A stretch of DNA of 64,000 nucleotides, taken from NCBI GenBank assembly GCA_026770025.1, contig JAMXDE010000008.1:2356001-2420000 (forward strand), written 5' to 3'. Of the stretch, positions 29,613 to 40,730 are shown in pieces. Source of the stretch: Craspedostauros australis. Its lineage: Eukaryota; Bacillariophyta; Bacillariophyceae; Mastogloiales; Achnanthaceae. Every line of letters starts with the position of its first letter. The first letter of the stretch is position 1. Both the position numbers and the translations under genes were made by a program. The notes under the pieces are model-generated. The model did no database searches and had not been told where the DNA came from. It worked only from the letters and a program-made list of their open reading frames with translations.

Positions 29613-31967
29613 TCTCTCAAAGATGCACGCAATAGTGGTCGTTGAAGATCGTCGGTGTACGGTATTGTATTGTTGCTCGTATGATGGTCCCGAGAGTGTG
29701 GATTGATGAATGTGAGCATCAGCTGATCACAAGATTTGCATCACGCGCACAAAGATCGAGGATCGCGAAAACGCCAACCGCAAACACGCACAAAAGAATG
29801 GTGAGTTGCGGCATCGATGTTGACGTTGACGTTGATGTGTGTGTGCGTTTGTTCGTTCGTCCGTCAGTTTTGTGATGTGATGGATAATGGGTTATGAGCG
29901 TAGGTAGATATTGTCGAGTGTTCAATGTGGTCGACGCAATCATGCGATGATGACTTGCAGGATCGTGAAATGTCTCGCCCTCGACCAAACAAGAACCGAA
30001 ACCGATTTCTGTGAGCGAAAAGTTGGCGGAACAGGCTGTTGAGACAGCAACGTGGCTGTTGCTCGTGGAACACGGAACGCTGGAATCAAGGCTTGTTATA
30101 GTTCGTCGCTACCGAATGCAGGTGCGATGTCGCCGTGGACATTCGATGGAGTTTCACATATAACCGTCACCGCGCCTGCAGGGTCGACATTTTCTTTCGA
30201 CCATGCCGGCGTTCTTGTGTGTCACAGGCAGACATGAAATGACATTATCGCGTGCCCAAACAGCAACAAAGAGCATCCAATGCCGTGGTCGTGTCTGTTT
30301 TGGCTGACCATTGACAAAAGGCGGAAAGCGCAGAGTGGAGAGCGAAGGATGATCTGTCCACGACCATCGAGGAGGTTCCCTCCTTGAACGACATCGACTG
30401 TTCGTTCATTGGTTCTTGTATGCGGTGGTGTTTCAAAATTAGCCCGAGCTGAAACGAAAAAAGACCTGAGAACATCGTAACCTCACCGAGCCCACCACGG
30501 CGAAGAGCCACACGGTCGCGATAATAGCGGAACACCACCTCACGGAAGCAAGAGCGGCCAAGCGAAAGAGGAACCAAGAGAGCAACAAAGAACAAACACG
30601 ATCAGAGAGGCGTTGTCATTGCATTGCCGCCCTCTCGACAACAACAACAACAACATCAACATCAGAAGCATCAAAAGTAGCATCAGCAGCGTTGGCATCA
30701 TCAGCAAGGAGGACGGGTTGTGTCGAGATCGTCGTCATAGTAGTACGAACTGATACGACACCCGGAGAGGAACAGCACAGCGAAAAAAGAGCCAATCGAA
30801 CGCAACCAGGCACAACTCTTTCTTTCTCACGCTCCTTGGTTGTTTTTGAATCAGCGCAGGAAGTTGTCATTGCGGACGACACGCAAAAAACATTGGCGAG
30901 GGTAGAACAACGCGCTCATCGTAGGACCTGGTACACTTTCCTACGCGTCGATTGTTTTAGCTCCTTCATACACGGGCGCACTTAGAGGCACAGAGGGCAT
31001 ACAGACGCTTCGCAACAGCAGCGACACACAGGCACAGGCACACACAGCACAAACACAATCACACTCGTGAAGAGACGGCGACAACAACAGCGACACAGGC
31101 GTTTGGTTTTGAAACCATCCAACAAACACTAACACCCAAAGCGCACAAACGCGCACACGAAAGTTGCACACAAACACCCACCCACAACGGCATCTCCCTG
31201 CACAAAAACGCCGAAGACGAGTCTCGCGATACCAAACAGAAAGACCAAGGACAAAGAGACAGAGAGGCGAAGAAGCACCAGGGAGAGACCAACTTCATCT
31301 TCACCTTCGGCTCCACCTTCATTGACCACCACAACGACAGCGCTCATAACGACATCGCAGGCGCAGCCAAGCCAAACAGACACAAGAGTCCAACAGTCGC
31401 ATCTTGCTGCTCGCCTTTCGTGTCAGACAAACGCCACAACAACCGCACCTTGTTTGTCCATTTGAGGAAGCGCTCATACTCCGAACAAACAAACAAACAA
31501 GAACGAAGCCACAACTCCAGCTGCAACAGCAACAAGACCGACACTGCCGACGCAAAACAAAGCCTCTTGAATTCGCATCCTTTCGAATTCGCAATTACTC
31601 TCTCCAAGTCATCGAGCTTCACCCGTGTTCGAGTGTTGTTTGCGCGCCCGCACTGCACAGCGTGAGCAGCATCAGACAAAACGGCTTTGGGAAAAAGACA
31701 GCGGTCTCAAAAGCAGCACGACCACGCACAATCGCAGACAGCAAGAAACGACAAACGGGACTTCCGTCAACCACCAGGCCTTTTCCCGTCAACACGAACA
31801 GCAGCACACCACCAGCAGCATCTGTCACAACAAAGACATCAGCACCATCGCACCCCCACAGTCCCAAAAAGCCCACTCTCCGCAAAGTCAGCACAACGCA
31901 ACACCGCGCAACTGATTGACTCATCTACAGAGACACACGCACAAGCACATTCCAGCCTCCACGCGCT
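29613..31967. other. 2.4-kb gene-free stretch with a long CA-rich leader
   Basis: This lies between ArgRS and the FHA/RING-CH gene, which diverge. From about 30600 to 31960 the plus strand is very rich in CAACAA/CACACA and poor in T, like a long 5' leader or promoter. The open frames in it (for example 31404-31919) are low complexity without protein-like patterns. I see no RNA gene. Confidence 0.5.
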
Positions 31968-34622
31968 ATGTCATCATCGCGATCAGAAGACATGTCCTCT
32001 CCACGAACTCGACGCAACCCGGCACCGCCGAACAACGACAATGTGACGCTGCCAGCCAGATGCATCAACCCAGCGGGTGATGTCAACTCCCGCCTCGACA
32101 CACAGGTCGAAGTCAAGGTCTACCCATGCAACAACAGCCAGAGCAACAGCGGCAAGAAGAAGTTTACCTCCTTCACCATCAAGCCAGAGGTAAGCAGGCC
32201 TTTCGTGCATCCATCCGCAGTTCCGCTTCGCCTGCTTGATTGATTGATTGATTGATTGATTGAAGCCCTGTTGTTTGTTGGTGTGTTTGTTCGTTTGGTT
32301 GTACCCTGAATCCACGTCCATGTTCCTCCGGAAGTGGAGGCACCGAACAGAATTCGACACATACGCTCAGTTTCAAGGTGTCAATGTCGCGCGGCTAGTG
32401 AACCACTCGAGCACAGAGGCAGCCATACACATGGTCATTCTGCTTGCGCAAGTCGATGGGTGGGCTGGGTGACAGTCAGGTGCTTTTCGTCTTCCGCTGC
32501 GTGCGTTCCCCTCTCCGGACGCGAAGGAAACTATTTGCTCCATCTCCACCATGCTCTGTCGTTCTGCCACTAACACTTCACTATCCTGGCATACTTCCCA
32601 TTCTGGCAATCGAACGAACACTGTGTTCTCTGCCGTGCGACCATCAATCCCGCCGTCTTCGTGAACGCACTCGTATGAACAGGGCGTCATCATCCAAGGC
32701 TCCAACCGCAATCGCAACGGCAACTCCATCGATCTCGGTTCCGAATATGCCACCCACGTCGGCCGCAAGCTCCAACGCTACGAGCTCTCCGATACCAGGG
32801 CGTGCCAGCTGCTGGTCACCACCCACGGCAAGAACTTCTGGGTGGTGCCAGCACCGGAAGCCTTCTCCCGACACTCCGGTACCTGCAGGCTCCTTGGTGA
32901 CAGAAAGCACCCACCCGCCCCACACACCCTCCAGGTGGGAGACTTTTTGCGCGTGGGATCGGTCGGTGTTGTCGTCATCGAGACCCACGATGGTGTCGAG
33001 AACCGCGTTCTCTCGGAAGAGAAGATTCAGAAGATCATGAGAGACACGACCAACTCCAACGGAGGCTTCCTCGACCTTGCGGAGACTGACGGAGGTGAGT
33101 CAACGCACCAGCACCAATTTGGAGCAGTTCTTCCACGTCACCGACACACCTCCTTTTGTATTTTGTGTCCCGTGTTCTTACTGCCCAATTTTCTGCACAC
33201 TAACCACGCTTGCTCTTCTTGTCTTCGGCTCTTCTCCCCTCGCCATGTCATGCCCGATTTTCTAAATGCCTCCTCTTTTGGGTTCCACGTTGACGGTATG
33301 ACCCATCCATCGCAAACTCATCTCTACCATTGCAACCACCACAATACCATCAACACACGCCTCCAAACCGTCTTGCTCAATCGCACAAACGTTTCTACGT
33401 TGCTTACGTGTCGCTCCGTTCGGTTTAACGATACCTTCGCGATCACATCGCTACCACAATCGCAATCGCTACGTGCATCAATGCACCAACAGAGAACTCT
33501 GATGACTCCATGGATGACATGCCAGGCAACAGGTCGACGCACGAGGATCATGGGGATAGCCCGGTGTGCTACATGTGCTTCGATGAGGAGGACACGGAGA
33601 CCAACCCCATGATCACCCCGTGCAAGTGCTCCGGAGACACGAAGTTCGTGCACGTGGAGTGCCTTCGCAAGTGGCACACCGCAGAGGCGGACAACCAAAT
33701 CTGCTTCCTGTCATCCGTCGACGCCACCTGCTCTGTGTGCAAAAGCACATTCAAATCCGATTTCAAGCTCAAGGACGGACGTCAAGTCAAGCTCTTCAAG
33801 TCGTCCCTTGAGCCACCATACGTGTCGCTCCTCGTGGCAACCAAGCACGAGATGGCACAGCGGTTATTCAACACTCGCTTCCAGCTGTCGTTCAGCACTT
33901 TGATGAGACAGGATGGGCGCAACGCGAGCCGCCCATTGCTGTTGGGACGGTCTTCGGGATCCGACATGGTGCTTGATTACCGCACCGTGTCTGCTCGTCA
34001 TGCGGCCATCCGTTTCAAGAACGGGGAATTCATTTTCACCGATGCAGGTTCCTCCAACGGTTCCTACCTCTACCTGAGGCGACCGTTGGAACTGTCGCCA
34101 TCCCAGTCGGTGCAGTTCCGTCTCGGGCGTTCGATGATCTCCATGAAGGTGGTGAACAAGTGGAACCGCAGATTCTTGCGTGCGGTGCGTCGGGGAGGAC
34201 AGGGTTCGCGAGAAGCGGAGGATGATGCCAACAACCTCGACTCCAGATCGATTGGCAGCAACGACGATGATGTGAGGATCACGGACGGCCAGACAGGCGT
34301 CGTGACGAGGACAATCCCACGCCGCACACGTGACAGCGTGATGGGCAGCCTCCCACCTGCCGGTCAACTGTCGCAGCAATCCAGCAAGCACCTTGACCTC
34401 CTGTACGCCCTCGCGTACCCCAAGCGCGAAAAGGAGGCAAGCTCCCCAAGCAGAACGAACAGCAAGGTCCCACCGAAGGTCGTCGATGTCGAAGCGCAAG
34501 ACGAAGTGGTCTTGCAGCTGCAGGATCAGCAACAAGAGCAGGAGAACCAGGGAGACGCAGCAGGGGAGGATGTTGAGGCAGAGACTCCAACTCCAGATGA
34601 GGTTTCGCCTGTCTGCGCGTAA
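31968..34622 (+). CDS. FHA-like / RING-CH / FHA protein, probable E3 ubiquitin ligase, three exons
   Basis: Exons 31968-32189, 32683-33094 and 33493-34622 join in frame (introns GTAAGC...ACAG and GTGAGT...ACAG) to 587 residues. The middle exon encodes a degenerate FHA-like domain (THVGRKLQRYELSD...LQVGDFLRVGSVGVVVIET). Exon 3 begins with a RING-CH (MARCH-type) zinc finger: Cys237, Cys240, Cys255, Cys257, His265, Cys268, Cys291 and Cys294, in the C4HC3 order. A canonical FHA domain follows at about 358-431 (LLLGRSSGSDMVL, VSARHAAIRF, DAGSSNGSYL), which binds phospho-threonine peptides. The tail is disordered and Gln/Glu-rich. RING-CH E3s are usually membrane proteins, but I see no membrane span here. 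The likely role is phosphorylation-dependent ubiquitination of a soluble target; this is inference from the domains. Confidence 0.88.
32236..32263. repeat. (TTGA)7 microsatellite in intron 1 of the FHA/RING-CH gene
   Basis: Seven perfect TTGA units, 28 bp, inside the first intron, 46 bp after the splice donor. Confidence 0.97.
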
Positions 34623-35957
34623 GCGACTCCCAACCAGATGAAGATTCGGGAAGGTATTCGGATGGACCGAATGTGCATCCGGATCCAATTCCGCAAGCAG
34701 TGAACGTGAGGTGTAACGCCCCAACGTTGATTGCGCGGGGGATACGCCGACTCTCTAGCGCGGTCTGATGCTCGCTCCGCCTTGGGCGGATGAACCCGGA
34801 TCGTACCGAATCACAAGAGATGAGACCAGACCAAATGAACCAGCAAGATAATTCAAACAATAGGAACACGAATGAAACAGCAGATGATGTGGTGGTCCTG
34901 CATGACATGATGCTGGATGTGTTCGCCTCCATCGTGATGAAACATAGGAGACTCTCCAGAGTTGGAGGTGTGGAACGCAACGAAGACTATGGGTAACAAG
35001 GAGGACGAAAGGATGGGGATGAGTTGTTATGATGCATGCTTGTCATGTTCGAGCATTTTGCATGGTCCTAACAGGTACGACTACGAGCAAGGCATTGATG
35101 CATGCGGACAGAAAAGATCGATTCCATCGCTTCAAGCAAGCATCAGCTCTGTTCCACATAGTGAGTAGAGAGTAGAGTACCTGCAAACGGTATCTCTGCT
35201 TCTCTTTGGAGTGTGGTCGAGTGGAGTGTGGTCGAGTGGAGTGGAGTAGAGTAGAGTGGAGTAGAGTAGAGTGAAATTGTGCGTCACTCCGCTCCATTTC
35301 CGTTTCCGTTTCGCCAAAGTAAACTTCGCCGCCTCCCCGTTGGCACGTTGGAGTTGCCAACCCATTGTGTATTTTGGCGCGTTGGGCGGTGCTCAGTTCC
35401 TTCCGTTGAGATTCGCCTCATGTTGTGTCACATAGTGAAATCACTCGCACAATCAAGGAAGTTCGGCGGTGCGGTGACTGGAACATCATGTGCAGAGAAG
35501 TGACACCCTGCATCAACATCGCGCAGCTGTGTTCTCTTCCAAATGCGAAACTCAATCGCCCCGCCATCCTCTTCCGAACTGAGTCTCTATTCTGAGTAAC
35601 AACAGCAACAACAACCAAAGCAGCAACCAGAGCAGCAACAACCTCAAGGGAAGAAGGCAAACAAGGGTGCATAACATTGCATTGCATTGCATAGCATAGC
35701 ATCGCATCCACCCAACTGCACCCACAACAACAACAACAGAGCAAGCTGCGCCAAAGTTGCGCGCCAAAGTCAAAACCCCATCAAGGCCACAGTCGTCCAT
35801 TGCATCCATGGAGGCGTTGGTTCCGAATCACCACAGAGTGTCAACAATCATCGCAGACTAGCGTCGAATGGCAGAGTGGCGTAGAGCAAGTCCTTTCTCA
35901 TTGGATACAATACATTACAATACAACACACTATAATACAATACAACACAGTGCCACC
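34623..35957. other. Intergenic between FHA/RING-CH and LRR genes
   Basis: Holds a minisatellite (35208-35272), a GCATT/GCATA pentamer run near 35672-35706 and an ATACA-rich run just before the LRR start. The short frames in it have no recognisable features. Confidence 0.5.
35208..35272. repeat. 15-bp minisatellite with 5-bp sub-period
   Basis: Two copies of GGAGTGTGGTCGAGT, one GGAGT, then two copies of GGAGTAGAGTAGAGT. All units are built from GGAGT/AGAGT pentamers. Confidence 0.9.
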
Positions 35958-37526
35958 ATGATAGCCATGTCAATCACCTCGGTGGCCACAGAAGACCAGA
36001 TTCAACATGACTACCAGATGGACTGCTCCTTGGAATGGATCAAGTGGTACATGCAGTGCAGGCAGAAGCAGGAGCCTCCGCGACGCACGAGGACGAGCAT
36101 GGATATGAGTATGAATATGAGTATGAAGCAGAGCGATGGCTCGCAGCCTAAGATCAGCATACACGACAGCAACAGACCCACTTTGCAGCAGCATGGCGCC
36201 AGGAACCCCGGAAGTCCCAACGCCAGTCCAACCAAGCCCGGTGCGAGGAGATACAGGAGCAAGCCCGCTCCGCCCGCTGTCCCCAAAGAACGGACGACTC
36301 TCGACTTCGACAATATGATCTTCACATCCATCACGATCGCCGACGAGGTGCTCACGACCGAATCCGCGGCGACCATCATCCGATTCGTGCGCATGCATTC
36401 TCACACGCTCAACAAGCTGCGCATGCGTCGTTGCACGGGTATACCCGATCTCCTCCTCACGTCTCTGCTCGCAATGCCGTCGGTCAGCGGCATCCGCACG
36501 TTGGAATTGTCCTTCGATACGCAACAGGACGGCGCATTGCTCGAACGCTGCTTCCAGGCGCTGGGATTGGCGCTGCAGGTCAACGCGAGCCTGCGCGAAC
36601 TCGTTATCCGATTGTCGCATCCGCATCGTCATTCGGAGACCTTCCCGCTGTCCATCGCAAGCGCCCTGGCTCTGACCGCCGGTCTGACGCATACGTCGCA
36701 TCTGCAATCTCTGGTCGTGGCGCACTGCAGCATTGCCGGTCCTTCGGCCGTGCGGGCCTTGGCCGATGGACTGCGCCGCAACGTCTCGCTGCGTTCGGTG
36801 GACTTCACCAAGCTGTGCACGGCCAGCGGCGGGCCCTTGCCCGATGACGACGTTGCCATCCTCATGAAGGGCTTGCAGCCCATACCGCAATTGCAGCGTC
36901 TGCGCATCAGCGAATGCCAAGTACTGACGCAATGCGCCGCCGCCATCGCACCCATCCTCACGCATGCCTTGCAAGAGCTGCGCATCGTCAATGCCATCCA
37001 TACACCCAATGAACGCATCATCGATCTTTCCCATTTCATCGTGCCGTTCACCTGCACGACGACGTTGCATACGATCGAATTTTACAACTGCGGCCTCGAC
37101 GACGTCAGCATGATCTACTTGTCCAAGGGATTGCAACACAACCGCACCATCCGCCGTATCTGCCTCGCCTTTAACCAACAGATCACGCGTCCGCCCGTCG
37201 CGTTCGGCGACACCGTGCAACACCTCGATCTCTTCGCGTGCGACGACCGGCATCTGCATCACATCCTCCCCAAGTACCAAGACCAGCTGCAATGCAACAC
37301 CACGATGCAACAGATCCTTCTCGAATCCAAGTGGTACCGCAAGTATCCGATGCTGCAGTATTATTTGGGATTGAATCGGGCTGGACGTCGATTGATGACG
37401 TGTAGCGATGCATTGGGATTATGGGCGCATGTGTTGGGGCGGTCGTCGCATCAGCCCGATGCTTTGTTTTACTTTCTGACGCAGATGCCGCAATTGGTGA
37501 GGAACGGCTCTTCGAGAATAGAGTAG
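35958..37526 (+). CDS. Leucine-rich-repeat (RNI-like) protein, diatom-type
   Basis: 522 residues, intronless; the ATG at 35958 follows CACC and precedes a second Met. Residues 1-110 are Met/Ser/Pro-rich and basic, probably disordered. From about 120 to 430 there are irregular leucine-rich repeats of the RNase-inhibitor type, for example SGIRTLELSFDTQ, ASLRELVIRLSH, SHLQSLVVAHCSIAG, VSLRSVDFTKL, PQLQRLRISECQ and TTLHTIEFYNCGLDD. The C-terminal segment YYLGLNRAGRRLM...WAHVLGR...DALFYFLTQMPQLV matches the tail I associate with a large LRR family in diatoms. The repeats form a protein-binding surface; the partner is unknown. There is no signal peptide or membrane span, so it is likely cytosolic or nuclear. 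Confidence 0.85.
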   Translation: MIAMSITSVATEDQIQHDYQMDCSLEWIKWYMQCRQKQEPPRRTRTSMDMSMNMSMKQSDGSQPKISIHDSNRPTLQQHGARNPGSPNASPTKPGARRYRSKPAPPAVPKERTTLDFDNMIFTSITIADEVLTTESAATIIRFVRMHSHTLNKLRMRRCTGIPDLLLTSLLAMPSVSGIRTLELSFDTQQDGALLERCFQALGLALQVNASLRELVIRLSHPHRHSETFPLSIASALALTAGLTHTSHLQSLVVAHCSIAGPSAVRALADGLRRNVSLRSVDFTKLCTASGGPLPDDDVAILMKGLQPIPQLQRLRISECQVLTQCAAAIAPILTHALQELRIVNAIHTPNERIIDLSHFIVPFTCTTTLHTIEFYNCGLDDVSMIYLSKGLQHNRTIRRICLAFNQQITRPPVAFGDTVQHLDLFACDDRHLHHILPKYQDQLQCNTTMQQILLESKWYRKYPMLQYYLGLNRAGRRLMTCSDALGLWAHVLGRSSHQPDALFYFLTQMPQLVRNGSSRIE

Positions 37527-38091
37527 ACCATATGATGGCTTTCCTTTCGCGGACGCACAGCGCAATACAATGCAATGCTATTGCCTGCTGTGGACCCTGA
37601 CATCTCAGCGCACATGCATGAAGCAGCCGCAGTGCGCGACGTTGCCTCCAACTTGACCGTGCTCGGTTGATCGTCGCTTACAGTAGACGTACGTATGCAC
37701 GAGTACGTACTTGTGCTGTTGTAGAAGATATAGCCACTCTCCACACAAGTTCTGTCCTCGTCAGCATCCATCATCCTCGGTCAAGGCTGGCGCAGACATG
37801 AACACCGTCCCTCCATCGATTCGGCGATACGTGGAGCGCTGGGAATCGCTTCGCGACCAACATGGGCAGGCATAGAATCATGAATAGATTGTTCACAATG
37901 ACATCCATCGGTGGCGGTTGTTCGGGACATTTGGGTATGGTGTGGGTGCACCTTGGAAGCGCGAGTCGCAACACACAACGACTCGTTGCGGAAGTCTCAC
38001 CTGATTGTCGGAGCGAACCAAATTGGGCAAGTACGAAAGTTGGTGAGGATCATCCGACGATCACGGGAAAGCGGCACTGTGCAGGCATAAG
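37527..38091. other. Intergenic after the LRR gene
   Basis: Contains a short perfect-arm hairpin built on GTACGTA ... TACGTAC near 37689-37711. No coding signal. Confidence 0.5.
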
Positions 38092-39153
38092 TTAAGAGCA
38101 AGAAATCGAGAATATATACTCTAGTCGGAACATCTCCTTCATCCCTACTATAGTTGTGTTTCCACCAATTGATATGTATGGAGTGATGCGGCGAGCAGTA
38201 CGCTGCCTATTGGACCTGTCCATGAAGATCGAAGTCGTCCCTGGGTTGTAGTTGGCGATGGCCTTGATGAGAGGGAAGTCATCAAGCACTTCGCACGTTG
38301 GTATGGTTGAGTTTCACCCATGCTCATCCCTGAATTCTGTACGAAGGGTGTCGTAGATCTTTCATAGTCTAAAGATGATGGACGCTTCGAGGTGCTTGTA
38401 TGCATAGGTATGCCAATGATCCCGTGGTGGCTTGCGCGGTGGCTCCTATCACACCTGTACCACTGACCGAGAACAGAATCTGGAAGGCGGGTTTATCGAG
38501 ATCCTCCGCGGAGTCCTTTATGAACGTGGACGGTGGCGCTTCCGTCTTGGCAAGCTTGCGGAACTCGGCGTACATCTCATTGAAGAGTTCGCACAGCTTA
38601 CGTTTCGCGATGCCATGCGCCAGGAACTTGCCGAATGCCACATGATCATCAACGATGGCTTTGACAACATTTGGGTGGCTGCCTGCCTGCCTGCTTCAAT
38701 GATGGTGAAGAGAGCGTCGCGGGTGTGCGAGCTTGCTGCAAGCTCGACGGTCTTTTCGGTGCCGCTATCAGAGTAGTACGCGAACACCCCCTCCTTCTCG
38801 TCATCGTTGAGCGTTGGCTTCTTGATGAAGGAGCTCTTGAGGGCTGCGTTGCTGTCGCCCTTGTGTCGGAATGGAGGCCTGTCCAAGTGGTAGGCTGGGG
38901 TGTCGCCAATCTCAGAGCGGCACTCCATGCGCTTTAAGGTTCGAGAGCTTCGTTGGTGGGACTCCTCCATCAGCTCGAGCACCTCGTTGCGGGCTTCTTC
39001 GACGGCGCTGAGAATCCAGCGATTGGTGCCTTGCTACAGGTTGGAGAAGATGTATGCGGAGACTTCGCCGTTGTCTTCCAGATGTGTTTGGAACCATTCA
39101 GGAACCAGAGTGTCGCCATAGTCGGCTCCACCCGCATCAAAGATTTCTTTCAT
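38092..39153 (-). pseudogene. Decayed coding relic of unknown family
   Basis: The minus strand shows protein-like stretches in more than one frame, such as ADYGDTLVPEWFQTHLED, EGVFAYYSDSG, HVAFGKFLAHGIAKRK and SGTGVIGATAQATTG, with about three interruptions between them. The composition is that of a real gene (many Ala, Glu and Lys; frequent GAG/AAG codons). I do not recognise the family, and it could equally derive from a host gene or from an old inserted element. One interruption falls in a run of GGCA tetramers, where slippage is easy. Splicing could account for part of the pattern but not all of it. Confidence 0.5.
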
Positions 39154-39496
39154 GACACCTGGCTGGCTGACTGGCGGGTGTCGCGCTGTTGATGATCTTA
39201 TTCCCGAAACGTCGCTCTTTCAGGAAAGCTTCTTTTGCTGGGCGTTTGTGCTGACAAGAGAAGAATGAAAGAGGGAGATGACAAGAGGTCGCACTCTCCT
39301 CGTCGACCGAATGGGAAGAGCAGAAGCACAGTTGCGAGCATGAGAAAGAGAAATACTGAAACCTTAGTTTTTGGAGGACCCGTCCCTTACGTTGGTCGCT
39401 TCTCTATTGTTGCAGAACGCTCCATCTTCCTCCAAAAGTACCGGGACCACTCTTTAGTTGCAGTATCGCAATCAGCCGACACAGGTCTGAACATTC
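39154..39496. other. Spacer between the relic and the CSN6 3' end
   Basis: 343 bp without visible coding signal; frames are short and low-information. Confidence 0.5.
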
Positions 39497-40730
39497 CTAG
39501 ATATGCGTCATGGTATACCGCGACGGATCGATCGTCTTCTCGGTGTAAGCCTGAACGACGCTGACGACCTTCCCCAGCGTGGCAAGATGCGCCAGGACGT
39601 GAGAATCCACGGACGTCGATTGGCGCTTCGTCTGGCTGGCGATGGGTCCCAGCATCATGGTCAGCGTCACCACGTCGCGCATCAGGCCGTGGTTGGGCGG
39701 GATCTTGCCGGCGTGCGTGTCCTCCAGGAATTGGATCAACACGTTGAGACGATCGCTCATGGAACGCAGGGAGAATTGGACGGCGTCTGTCTGATGGTTG
39801 TAGTAGGCGGAGGCGTTGCTTTGGCTCGCGATGGCGGCGTCGTCGGACGTATCCGCAACAGCGGATGTCGTGGGTTGTTCGCGGATGACGCGCTCCACAG
39901 CGATGCGTTCGGACTCCGATGTGGCGAGGTTCCAGTTGGATGGATCCATGGCAAGCAACACGGCGGAGGCGGGCTTATCATCTGGAACGTGGACCTGATA
40001 CAGATTCATCGGCAGCTCCTCCTCCAGCGTCGATGTGACTTCCTTTGGTTCGTCGGCATTCGCGCCGCCGCTGTTGCTATTCCCATCCACTTGCAGTTGG
40101 CAAAACACGAATTGGTCCAGCGCGAAATGATCCCGCAGCTTCTTGGTGGTTTGCAGGTCCTGCGCGGTGGGTTCATCCTCCTGCGAAACACGGTACCATC
40201 CCACGACGGCGTGCTGCGGAAACACCGCCTGGTGCAATCCAATCTGCAACGTCGTGGCCTCGCTGATTTCCGTCGGGATGTCATCCGCATCCTGAATCTC
40301 GAGCAGGGTCGCAGTGTTGCTGTTGTGCTTGGATGCAACCGCGGTACCAGCAGTCGGTTGCCCGTCTTTCGACATCATTCCAAACAGGAGACCAATGACG
40401 GGCGAGTCCGGTGTCAGCGGGGATCCTCCAGAAGTGATGCGCGTGAATTGATCTGCCATGTGAACAATCGCGAGCTGAGCGAGTTTGGGGATGGGATCAG
40501 GAAAAGACAAGACAACACAAGGAAAGAGGACGGAACATGGGTTATTGGTGTGAGAAATCAATCAAATTGGAACGTGACAAACTGCGAACGAACAGATCAA
40601 AGACTGTGAAGGACGAGGCATGGAGCTACAAGAAGAGAGACACCTTGCGACCACTCACCGGATGCATCGAGACCATGGTGGCAGCCCCGCTGCCTGCGCT
40701 TGGTGCATCCACTTCCATGTTGCTTGACAT
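39497..40730 (-). CDS. CSN6: COP9 signalosome subunit 6 (MPN- domain), two exons
   Basis: Exon 1 (40730-40659, 24 codons ending in MVSMHP) joins exon 2 (40474-39497) in phase 0; the intron is GTGAGT...GCTCAG. The 349-residue product reads across the join as MHP-LAIVHMADQFTR, aligning with HPLVILNISDHWIR of human CSN6. The MPN domain follows (VIGLLFGMMSKDG, VVGWYRVS) and lacks the JAMM metal-binding His-X-His, as expected for the inactive MPN- subunit that partners CSN5. The helical C-terminus carries LATSESERIAVERVIRE, the counterpart of the human LATEEAERIGVDHV. CSN removes NEDD8 from cullins and so controls cullin-RING ligases. In the unspliced frame the protein would start in intron sequence; the spliced start has an acidic, Ala/Ser-rich leader typical of the subunit. 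Confidence 0.92.

Noticed and set aside
35970-37310. 446-codon minus-strand frame
   Set aside because: Antisense of the LRR gene, without domain pattern.
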